Origin: Tilletia caries | Lineage: Eukaryota > Basidiomycota > Exobasidiomycetes > Tilletiales > Tilletiaceae | DNA: 64,000 bases | Reading direction: 5' to 3' | Assembly: GCA_032718865.1 (NCBI GenBank) | Contig: JALUTQ010000028.1 | Coordinates: 620,001 to 684,000 of the forward strand | Shown: positions 45,150-54,408 of the stretch, in pieces | How the letters are laid out: each line of letters begins with the position of its first letter | Numbering within the stretch: the first letter of the stretch is position 1 | Notes under the pieces: generated by a model | What the model was told of the DNA's origin: nothing | Database searches by the model: none | What the model saw: only the letters and a program-made list of their open reading frames with translations | Position numbers and translations under genes: made by a program

Positions 45150-47889
45150 TGTTATGAACATTCTACCACTATACTAAAAGGTGAGACCAGTCTCGACCCA
45201 AGTGTCATGGATGATGCATATATCCAACACTCCCTCTCATCATCATGACCCTTTGGTCTGAGACGCGAGACCCCATAGGACTAGGGGTGAGACTCTTTCG
45301 GCCCGGAGTACCCGGCGCACGTGCTGTGGAAATCCCGACAAGCACCCGACAAGAAAATGGTCGGAAAAGAAGTCTGGAGATACCGGGAATCGAACTCACG
45401 ACAGAGTCGATCAGACTCTTAATCTGTTGTGAACATTCTACCACTATACTAAAAGGTGAGACCAGTCTCGACCCAAGTGTCATGGATGATGCATATATCC
45501 AACAGACTAAAAGGTGAGACCAGTCTCGACCCAAGTGTCATGGATGATGCATATATCCAACACTCCCTCTCATCATCATGACCCTTTGGTCTGAGACGCG
45601 AGACCCCATAGGACTAGGGGTGAGACTCTTTCGGCCCGGAGTACCCGGCGCACGTGCTGTGGAAATCCCGACAAGCACCCGACAAGAAAATGGTCGGAAA
45701 AGAAGTCTGGAGATACCGGGAATCGAACTCACGACAGAGTCGATCAGACTCTTAATCTGTTGTGAACATTCTACCACTATACTAAAAGGTGAGACCAGTC
45801 TCGACCCAAGTGTCATGGATGATGCATATATCCAACACTCCCTCTCATCATCATGACCCTTTGGTCTGAGACGCGAGACCCCATAGGACTAGGGGTGAGA
45901 CTCTTTCGGCCCGGAGTACCCGGCGCACGTGCTGTGGAAATCCCGACAAGCACCCGACAAGAAAAATGGTCGGAAAAGAAGTCTGGAGATACCGGGAATC
46001 GAACTCACGACAGAGTCGATCAGACTCTTAATCTGTTGTGAACATTCTACCACTATACTAAAAGGTGAGACCAGTCTCGACCCAAGTGTCATGGATGATG
46101 CATATATCCAACACTCCCTCTCATCATCATGACCCTTTGGTCTGAGACGCGAGACCCCATAGGACTAGGGGTGAGACTCTTTCGGCCCGGAGTACCCGGA
46201 GCACGTGCTGTGGAAAAACCCGACAAGCATCCGACAAGAAAATGGTCGGAAAAGAAGTCTGGAGATACCGGGAATCGAACTCACGTCGTGAGTTCGATCA
46301 GACTCTTAATCTGTTGTGAACATTCTACCACTATACTAAAAGGTGAGACCAGTCTCGACCCAAGTGTCATGGATGATGCATATATCCAACAGACTAAAAG
46401 GTGAGACCAGTCTCGACCCAAGTGTCATGGATGATGCATATATCCAACACTCCCTCTCATCATCATGACCCTTTGGTCTGAGACGCGAGACCCCATAGGA
46501 CTAGGGGTGAGACTCTTTCGGCCCGGAGTACCCGGCGCACGTGCTGTGGAAATCCCGACAAGCACCCGACAAGAAAATGGTCGGAAAAGAAGTCTGGAGA
46601 TACCGGGAATCGAACTCACGACAGAGTCGATCAGACTCTTAATCTGTTGTGAACATTCTACCACTATACTAAAAGGTGAGACCAGTCTCGACCCAAGTGT
46701 CATGGATGATGCATATATCCAACAGACTAAAAGGTGAGACCAGTCTCGACCCAAGTGTCATGGATGATGCATATATCCAACACTCCCTCTCATCATCATG
46801 ACCCTTTGGTCTGAGACGCGAGACCCCATAGGACTAGGGGTGAGACTCTTTCGGCCCGGAGTACCCGGCGCACGTGCTGTGGAAATCCCGACAAGCACCC
46901 GACAAGAAAATGGTCGGAAAAGAAGTCTGGAGATACCGGGAATCGAACTCACGACAGAGTCGATCAGACTCTTAATCTGTTGTGAACATTCTACCACTAT
47001 ACTAAAAGGTGAGACCAGTCTCGACCCAAGTGTCATGGATGATGCATATATCCAACACTCCCTCTCATCATCATGACCCTTTGGTCTGAGACGCGAGACC
47101 CCATAGGACTAGGGGTGAGACTCTTTCGGCCCGGAGTACCCGGAGCACGTGCTGTGGAAAAACCCGACAAGCATCCGACAAGAAAATGGTCGGAAAAGAA
47201 GTCTGGAGATACCGGGAATCGAACTCACGTCGTGAGTTCGATCAGACTCTTAATCTGTTGTGAACATTCTACCACTATACTAAAAGGTGAGACCAGTCTC
47301 GACCCAAGTGTCATGGATGATGCATATATCCAACACTCCCTCTCATCATCATGACCCTTTGGTCTGAGACGCGAGACCCCATAGGACTAGGGGTGAGACT
47401 CTTTCGGCCCGGAGTACCCGGCGCACGTGCTGTGGAAATCCCGACAAGCACCCGACAAGAAAATGGTCGGAAAAGAAGTCTGGAGATACCGGGAATCGAA
47501 CTCACGACAGAGTCGATCAGACTCTTAATCTGTTGTGAACATTCTACCACTATACTAAAAGGTGAGACCAGTCTCGACCCAAGTGTCATGGATGATGCAT
47601 ATATCCAACACTCCCTCTCATCATCATGACCCTTTGGTCTGAGACGCGAGACCCCATAGGACTAGGGGTGAGACTCTTTCGGCCCGGAGTACCCGGAGCA
47701 CGTGCTGTGGAAAAACCCGACAAGCATCCGACAAGAAAATGGTCGGAAAAAGAAGTCTGGAGATACCGGGAATCGAACTCACGTCGTGAGTTCGATCAGA
47801 CTCTTAATCTGTTGTGAACATTCTACCACTATACTAAAAGGTGAGACCAGTCTCGACCCAAGTGTCATGGATGATGCATATATCCAACA
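45150..47889 (-). mobile_element. Tandem array of a miniature LTR-like (TRIM-type) element with Pol III boxes
   Basis: The 2740-bp block has a 5-bp duplication GTCAC (45145-45149 and 47890-47894). It consists of ten copies of an 80-bp repeat (TGTTRTGAAC...TATATCCAACA; first 45150-45229, last 47810-47889) alternating with nine internal units of about 195 bp. Repeats start TG and end CA. Read on the minus strand, each internal unit ends in a purine run (GAGAGGGAG) against the next repeat, like a polypurine tract. Each repeat carries a perfect A box (TAGTATAGTGG) and each internal unit a near-perfect B box (AGTTCGATTCC) 44 nt on, so every junction resembles a tRNA gene, ending in ...TATCTCCA. 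No coding capacity. A tandem TRIM is the best fit; a tandem SINE-type repeat is the alternative. Confidence 0.8.
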
Positions 47890-50505
47890 GTCACAGCTGG
47901 AAACGTGCCGTATACAATCCACGGCTAGTCGTTCCCACCAAACGCGCTTGGATAAAAGAGCAATCATTGCATCTCGACCGCGGTGGCCATGGAGTTCATG
48001 TGCCTCGTGCATCAGTCGGTCTTTCAGACTTTGACTGTCGATGACGAGCTGGGGCGCATCGTTCTTCTTTCCCCGTCGGTACAGACGGCCCTCCCGAACG
48101 AAGAACTTCCCAATCATCTGCTTGATCCAATTGCGGCGAGACGGCGGTAGTGGCTTGAGGATCTTGTGGGACAGACCGGAGTGCAGGTACTCTGCCAGAT
48201 GAAGCCATTTGTCCGTGTAGAGGTCTGTCCGCAACGGGATGGGATCGTCAGGGTCGTCACTACTGAGACTCGACGCGGAGTCCGTAGTAGTCACGCCATG
48301 GTACGTAGAGGAGTCGTCGGTATCCTCAGATGCGGTGCCCGAAGGGTTTCCGGTGCCCGAAGGCTCGATATCGATCCCCGCAGGGTTGGCGACGCCTGCC
48401 AATTGCGCTCCAGTTCCTCTTGCACGTCGGTGCCAGTCCGCAACGTCCGATTCCGATGGGCCGAGGGTCGAAGGGGTAGAGTGAATCAGAACATTCGACC
48501 GTGAGTTGATAGACGCATGACCTCCCGGTGTCGCGTGCTGAATCTGCTTCTCCCCTGCCATGGTCTTATCGTCGTCCGAGGAGTCGAAGTTTCGAGGGCG
48601 AACGTCGAGACCAATCTTGTCCGGTGGCCATTCTCCTGCCGGGGACACTGTGTCGAAATCGGTCCTGGACAATCCGTCAGGAAGAGTGTGCCGATGGGCT
48701 GGAACGTGGCGGATCTCGTGGTCGAACAGCTTCAGGTACTGTACCCATCTCGTCATAGCAGCGTTCGGGATGTCGGGGGAGTTGATCATCTGACGAAGGC
48801 TGGCGGCATCAACTTCGAGGATGAAAAAGACCCCGTAAAGACTGTGCCGAAGGTGTTTGACGGCCTTGAAGACTCCGCAGAGCTCGAGTTGAGGTTGGCT
48901 GTAACGGCTTTCGACATCGGAGAACCCGACGGAACCGTATTGATTCAACTTCCGGAGTTGTCCTTCTTGCGTGTCGCCCTGGAACAAGGCCCAACCCGCG
49001 GCCAGCTGGCTGGAATCGACCGCTAGCACTAATGGCTCCGAAGAGGTGTAGTCGATGGCCACAAGGATGGGTTGTGTCTTTGCCGCCTCCTTCAAGTTCT
49101 CCATGGCTGCGCTCGCCCCGTCGTTCCACCGAAATCGTCCTGTCAGAAGCTTGCGGAGAGGGGCGTCGATTGTCGCGAATCCACGGATGAACGGTCGCAG
49201 GTAATTGGCGAGACCAAGGAAGCCGCGGAGAGAGCTGATGTTTGGCGGCGGACAGGGCCAATTCTCCAGCTTGGCTACCTTCTCGGGGTCCGAGTGCTTC
49301 CCGTTCCGATCGATGACCACACCTGTTATCGATACTCGGGGTGTGATGGCGACAAACTTCTCTCCTGAAAGTGTGAGACCGGCGTGTTCGTATCGTCGTA
49401 GGCATCGAGAGTACGTCCGTAAGTACTCCAAGAACCAGAGCCGAAGGTTGGTTCCTTCTAGGGTCTTGTTCCCTTGGTCGCTTCGTGGACCTTTGAAAAC
49501 GATGTCATCCACGAAGACTTGCACGTTCTCGGAAAGCTCGTCGAGGTAGATGTGAGTGCTGACGCGTTGTGCGTATGCAGGGGAGTTAGTTGCTCCCTGT
49601 GGTAGACGAGTGCTTTGGTACATTCCATGGATCGTTCGGATCGCCGTCATGGGCCTGGAGTCGGGATGGAGAACGATTTGATCGAAGAAGGAGTGCCCAT
49701 CTCCACTCCCATAGCACACTCGTCCGGACAGGGCCTCGCAGAAGTCGTTGAGATTGGGAGGAACGTTCGCATCGCGGATGGTCACGGCGTTCAGCGCGGA
49801 CATGTCTACGACCTTCCGGATCGCCCCATTCTTCTTGGCGACAAAGAAGTGGGGGGTAACGTACGGTCCGTCGGCGGGCTCGATGTCTCCGGCTTCGATC
49901 TGTTCCGCGTAGATGTCTCGGATCTCTTTGATGCGAGACTTGGGAAAGGGAATCGTCTTGCCGATCCAGGGTTCGTGGGAAACGGTGCGGATTTGGTAAG
50001 GGTCGGCATATGTCGCCTTCAGGAGGCCTTTTTCGCTCCTGTCGAAGGAAAAGGCCATCTCATGGTGAAGCGTCACCTTGATTAACGCTTCCTTTTCGTC
50101 GTCGTGAAGGAAACCGGGCGGCCCGAAGTTCATCTTGCCTAGGCGCTCCGTGGTGATTCGATGGGTTGAGGGACGGGGTTGTTTCCAGATAGGAACTGGC
50201 CAGTCCAATGGGGTATATTCGATAGGCGGATCAAAAGGAGGTCGTCGAAGGGGCTGGGAGTGCGAGCCGTCGACCTCTACCGCTAAGGGTCGAATCTTCT
50301 TGTCGACGGTCTTGTGTTTTGTGTTTGAGTGTGAATCCCACTTACTTGTATTCTGTTCCTGCTTCGCAATCTTCACTTCCTGGAGCATGTTCGAAAAGAG
50401 AAAGCCGTAAGATTGGAGAGGGACAGTGGTTAACATACAAGTCTGGACAGTTTCGGTGCAGCTGTCCGAGTCTTGGAAATGGTGGGACGGCATTTCCGCG
50501 ACATC
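47890..50505 (-). pseudogene. Retrotransposon pol: reverse transcriptase, RNase H, start of integrase
   Basis: The frame continues directly from gag after one UAG. RT motifs: GAIRKVVDMSALN, CYGSGDGHSFFDQI, LPQGATNSPAYAQ and the catalytic FVDDIVF. RNase H follows (LVLAVDSSQLAAGWALFQG; ELCGVFKAV; LEVDAASLRQM). A linker of about 150 acidic/Ser-rich residues precedes integrase. The zinc-binding motif H..H (HELHGHRG) and first cysteine (HVSSCD) are cut by the inserted array, which adds a few foreign codons and a stop at 47779. The polymerase part itself is intact. Confidence 0.92.
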
Positions 50506-50508
50506 CTA
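50445..50508 (-). promoter_or_regulatory. Possible UAG readthrough site between protease and pol
   Basis: Gag-protease ends with UAG at 50508-50506 and pol follows in the same frame. Eight nucleotides after UAG starts a potential stem GGAAAT...ATTTCC (50497-50492 with 50480-50475), followed by GGACAG...CTGTCC (50467-50462 with 50450-50445), each 6 bp with an 11-nt loop. An 8-nt spacer before RNA structure is the layout known for gammaretroviral Gag-Pol readthrough. The stop could instead be a simple nonsense mutation. Confidence 0.45.
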
Positions 50509-53500
50509 TTCTGAGGCCGAGGTCTCGTCGTCCGAGTCGTCGGCCGTCGTGCGGCGTCGATTGAGGTTAGGGGGCAGGTATCTTCGATCGCGAGGGTCCT
50601 TGGCCTTCACCGCCAAGATCCGGACTCGAACTCCTTCTTGATTCTTGAGCTCGATCCACGACAGGCCTTCCTTGGTGATCTTGCATGCCATGTTGAAGCG
50701 GGTAATGGTGGGCATGCCTAGCAGGAGATCGTAGCTAAGGCCTTCGCGTACCCACGCATGAATCGTGTTGGTGATCCCACCAATCGTCACCGGTAGGCGC
50801 TCGCACACGCCTCCTAACGTCTCGGGTCGGTTGCCGATGCCGATAACTCGGTGCAGACCGTCCCTGCGCACCGCCGCTCGTACCAGTTTGACGACTTTTG
50901 GGGAGATCATATCAAGCTCGGAACCTGTATCGATGAGCGCTTTGAAGACCTGGCCATCAATGGTGACTTCGATCATGGGCAGGCTGTGGGTATAGAAAAG
51001 GAGCTCGTTCTCACCGTCGGTTCCTGCGGTAGCGGCCGTGTTGGAGAAGTGAACCTTTGGGCCGATCAAGGGAATCCGGCGGCTCTTGAACCTGCGGCTG
51101 AGTTCCCGCTCAACTTCCTTGTTCATACCGACGAACTCCTCGACGGTGAGAGTGATCGAACCCTTCTTGAGCAGGCCCTCGACCGCTTTGGTGACGCTGA
51201 ACTGTTCCTGGACCTGGCTCAGAAGGTGATGAGAAGGAGGCTTTCGTTTCTTTGGAGTTTCCCCGGCTCCTTCCGTTAACTCGACGTCCTCCTCTTCTTC
51301 CATAGCGTCCGCCCGAGTCTGTCCTTCGGGAGCCTCCGTCTGGGTTTCGGTTGCTCGATGTTTCTTGGGAGCTCGTTTCTCCAGGGGTTCGCCTCCTCTC
51401 TTCTCGTTGACTTCCGAAGGTAAGGACTGAGCGTTGTGTGAAAGATGGTATTCGTGAAGGTTGGCGGTTCCGATGATGCCTCCTTGTTCTTCTCCGAAGT
51501 CATATTGATGGTGGTTGTTCGTCGACTGGGTTCCTTGGGCCGCCTTCCACTCGTTATAGCGTTGCTGGGCGATGTTGTTCATCTGCCCGGGTCGCCATGG
51601 GAGCAGGCCTCCGTCCGGAGCTCTCATCCGTCCGTCGGGTCCCTCGATCACGATTCCTTGAGCCAGATGTGTCTGGAATTGCTGGCACTGACGCTTCCCA
51701 TGTCCTGGGTCGTTGCAATAATGACAGGCGGTGAAGCTGGTGGTTGGTGGGCCTACATGGGTCGGTTGGGTGTTCGTTTGGCGAGTTGGATCTCCTCGGT
51801 AAGGCGTTGAGTAGGAATTGGCCGGGGGAATGTTCGCAGGTGCTGCTGGAGGGATGTTGCTGTTTTGGTATCCCTGGGTGTTTAGGCCTCTTCGGACAGG
51901 GGGTTGAACGTATCCTTGGTCGATCATCCGGTTTAAGTTCAAGGCCATCGTCTTCATTTGCTCGGTCAACTCCTTCATGCCATCGTCTTCTCGTCTTTTC
52001 GTTGCGGTCCCCGTCTGGGTGACCTGTGGGAGCCTGATTCGGTCCGGGTGCTTCTTCCGATCCGCTTCTTGATCGTTAGTGTGGCGGAACTTCGCGTAGT
52101 AACCTTGAGGGTTAAAGACAGAACGGACATCGTCCTCGATCTGGGAGAAAGAGGGGTTGGTGTATTGTCGACGGGGCTCCATGTCCTGACGTTCCAATCG
52201 TTCCAGCACGGCGAAAGGTAGGCCAGCGAGGAAACTTTCTTTGAAGGTGCTTTCCGTGATCCTTCCGAACTTTTTGAGGGCGTTCCCGATTTCCTTGTAG
52301 CCGACAATGTATCGATTGATTTGTTCGAGCGTGCTCATCGTTCCCGCTCGAGACTGTGCGAGGTAGGCGTCCATGTCGGCAACCGTGTACTTGTCGGCCT
52401 TGTTTTCTTGGAACGCCCGCAGCATCTCGGCTTTGACACCCTCGAAGTCTCCTTCCTCCCATGCGTCGAGATTCTCAGCGAACGAGAGGATATCGTTCTC
52501 CTCTTCATCTGCCAGGAAGAAGTAGAGACTTTCCAACCGTCGGTCAGGAGACAGGTTGCCTGCATTGCACCAGGCGTCGTACCGTTTGAAGAAGGTCCGT
52601 ACTCCCTTGCCTTTGAAGGTGGGTACTTGAGGGGTTCGGGTCGTTCCGATGGTGGTGTTTTTCTTGAAGGGGATCCCATTTGTTTCGTCCGAAGTCTGGC
52701 TGTCCAAGTAGGTGGCTGGATTGCCTGCCGAAGGTTGGGAGGGGAAAGAGTACCCATCCTCAGCGTTTTCAGGCGTCTCCTCCTCTTCTCCATCCGGTTG
52801 TGATCGTTTCATTCCTGGTCCTCCTCCGTGCATTCCTGGGAAGACGTCGATGATTACCCCTTCCTCCATGTTGGCTCCTCCTATGACCTGATGAAGGTAA
52901 AGTCGATCCGAGTCGAGAAGGAATCTGGGTTCCTGATATGGTTTGATTGGGAAGTTTCGATCCCAGATAGCCTTCATCGTAGCTCCGCACGGGACAATTC
53001 GTCCAAGTGGAACAGAGTGGTCGGGGTTGGCGCTTCCGTGTATGTTGAAGTAGATCGCCATGCCGAGTATCGTGTCCGGAAGTACGAGCTCAGGGACTTG
53101 TTCTTCAAGTAAGTGGATCGCCGTTAGATTCGCCGTATGGTACATCCGTTTCTCGAGGGGGGTTTCGTCGTCGGCCAGCTCCTCTCCTTTGTACAGGAGA
53201 GAGATTGAAAGCCCAAACTCCAAGTAGAGATGCTTGGTAACCGCTCCGAAAGGGGTTTCGGGCTGAGCTAGAATCTCCAACTGGGCTTGGGTTCCTTCAA
53301 TCTTGAGCCAGATACCGTCGACAGAGGGATGGTGAGGTCGAAGGTCGTACATCTCCTTGTGGTAGCCGTACGTGAAGTCGCCGGCATCGGAGTTGTTGGG
53401 GTCGTCGAGACCATGTGCTAGAGGTCCTCCTCCATGTTGTTCCTCCATCACAAGGATGTCCATTCCTCCTTCGAAGTCAAGCCTGCCTACGACCTGGTCG

Positions 53501-54393
53501 AGGTCCAAGGTCACGCCTTCATGGAAGAGACGGGGTCGGTAGATTCCCTCGTCGGTGAAGTTTCGTTCCCATACGGCCTTCATCGTGGCTCCGCAGGGGG
53601 CGATGACATGGAGCCTTCGTTGTCCGAACCAAAAGGTGATCCCGATTCCGTTGATCTCATCAGGGAGCCCTTTGTTGCTGGCGTGGGTGAGGACTCGGGT
53701 CTTCTCCTTGTGTTTGGCCTGGACTGCCACCTCCTTGAAGAGCCCAAGTTCGACGAGGAGCTTTGAGTCGTCTAGGACCTCTTCCTCGTGCTCAAGGTCA
53801 AGCTTGAGGCCGAATTCGTCCTCTAGGTATCGAAGCAGGATGTCGAGGGTCGTGTCTGTGTTCACTTGAAACTTGATGTGGACGGGACGGTGATCCTTAA
53901 AGATCCCTTCGATCTTGAGAGGGAGGGCATCGATACGAGGGCCGAAGTTTCCCAGCTTTTCCTGGTGCATTTCCTCGGGGTATCCAAAGCGGACGTCGAT
54001 GGAGGAGTTCTTGTCTTTATCGACATTTCCTGAAGGCGTGGCAGGTTCTTCGTCCTTCTTGTTCTGGAGGGATTCCTTGTCGGACTCGTTCGGCGTCATC
54101 GACCCGGGTTGTTTGTTCGTGGGAGGATGATTCTCGACCTTTTCGTGGTCCTCCTTGGGGGTTCCTTCGGTAGACTCGTCCGGGTCGTGCGTCTTAGGGA
54201 TTTCCTCGTCCAGAGGGACCCCCTTGATGGCCTCTTCAATATCCTTTGTGGGAGGTTCGTTCTTGCAGTTCTTGATGACGTCCTCGTCCTTTCGCACCGG
54301 ATCAATGTGAGGTCCTTGACCTTCGGGAGTGTCCTTGAGGACGTTGGGGGTTTCCTTGAAGTCCATTTTGCCGTTTGAAGGGGGTGAACTCAT
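50506..54393 (-). CDS. Retrotransposon Gag-protease with duplicated SUMO-like modules
   Basis: 1295 aa from ATG 54393, which follows the primer-binding site directly. Order: acidic disordered leader (1-130); module 1 (135-323) and module 2 (340-525), each a ubiquitin-like segment (second: LLYKGEELADDETPLEKRM) plus a SUMO-like segment (second: RFLLDSDRLYLHQVIG then MEEGVIIDVF) ending in EQHGGGP or GMHGGGP. Both modules contain PCGATMKA(V/I)W(E/D)RNF. Then a capsid-type Gag domain (591-760), a CCHC knuckle (C890, C893, H898, C903: CHYCNDPGHGKRQC), and an aspartic protease with LIDTGSELDMIS (D1155). Ends at UAG after DETSASE. Ubiquitin-like and SUMO-like folds are inferred from pattern only. Confidence 0.88.
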   Translation of the reverse strand: MSSPPSNGKMDFKETPNVLKDTPEGQGPHIDPVRKDEDVIKNCKNEPPTKDIEEAIKGVPLDEEIPKTHDPDESTEGTPKEDHEKVENHPPTNKQPGSMTPNESDKESLQNKKDEEPATPSGNVDKDKNSSIDVRFGYPEEMHQEKLGNFGPRIDALPLKIEGIFKDHRPVHIKFQVNTDTTLDILLRYLEDEFGLKLDLEHEEEVLDDSKLLVELGLFKEVAVQAKHKEKTRVLTHASNKGLPDEINGIGITFWFGQRRLHVIAPCGATMKAVWERNFTDEGIYRPRLFHEGVTLDLDQVVGRLDFEGGMDILVMEEQHGGGPLAHGLDDPNNSDAGDFTYGYHKEMYDLRPHHPSVDGIWLKIEGTQAQLEILAQPETPFGAVTKHLYLEFGLSISLLYKGEELADDETPLEKRMYHTANLTAIHLLEEQVPELVLPDTILGMAIYFNIHGSANPDHSVPLGRIVPCGATMKAIWDRNFPIKPYQEPRFLLDSDRLYLHQVIGGANMEEGVIIDVFPGMHGGGPGMKRSQPDGEEEETPENAEDGYSFPSQPSAGNPATYLDSQTSDETNGIPFKKNTTIGTTRTPQVPTFKGKGVRTFFKRYDAWCNAGNLSPDRRLESLYFFLADEEENDILSFAENLDAWEEGDFEGVKAEMLRAFQENKADKYTVADMDAYLAQSRAGTMSTLEQINRYIVGYKEIGNALKKFGRITESTFKESFLAGLPFAVLERLERQDMEPRRQYTNPSFSQIEDDVRSVFNPQGYYAKFRHTNDQEADRKKHPDRIRLPQVTQTGTATKRREDDGMKELTEQMKTMALNLNRMIDQGYVQPPVRRGLNTQGYQNSNIPPAAPANIPPANSYSTPYRGDPTRQTNTQPTHVGPPTTSFTACHYCNDPGHGKRQCQQFQTHLAQGIVIEGPDGRMRAPDGGLLPWRPGQMNNIAQQRYNEWKAAQGTQSTNNHHQYDFGEEQGGIIGTANLHEYHLSHNAQSLPSEVNEKRGGEPLEKRAPKKHRATETQTEAPEGQTRADAMEEEEDVELTEGAGETPKKRKPPSHHLLSQVQEQFSVTKAVEGLLKKGSITLTVEEFVGMNKEVERELSRRFKSRRIPLIGPKVHFSNTAATAGTDGENELLFYTHSLPMIEVTIDGQVFKALIDTGSELDMISPKVVKLVRAAVRRDGLHRVIGIGNRPETLGGVCERLPVTIGGITNTIHAWVREGLSYDLLLGMPTITRFNMACKITKEGLSWIELKNQEGVRVRILAVKAKDPRDRRYLPPNLNRRRTTADDSDDETSASE

Positions 54394-54406
54394 GCAGTCT
54401 CCACCA
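54394..54406 (-). other. Primer-binding site
   Basis: On the minus strand, two bases after the 5' LTR, TGGTGGAGACTGC begins with TGG, the complement of a tRNA 3' CCA end. The implied tRNA ends ...GCAGTCTCCACCA; I cannot name it. The gag ATG follows at once. Confidence 0.6.
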
Positions 54407-54408
54407 GA

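Noticed and set aside
45150..47889. CRISPR-like array (regular repeats with spacers)
   Set aside because: Both repeat and spacer are themselves repeated, unit length is about 275 bp, the ends carry a target duplication and the host is a fungus.
45150..47889. Cluster of functional tRNA genes
   Set aside because: A and B boxes are good, but acceptor, anticodon and T stems do not pair, so no cloverleaf forms.
45245..48034. Many 90-110-codon frames on both strands of the array
   Set aside because: They recur only because the unit recurs, occur equally on both strands and match no family.
48166..48504. Plus-strand frames opposite RT and gag
   Set aside because: Off-frame readings of a long conserved minus-strand polyprotein.
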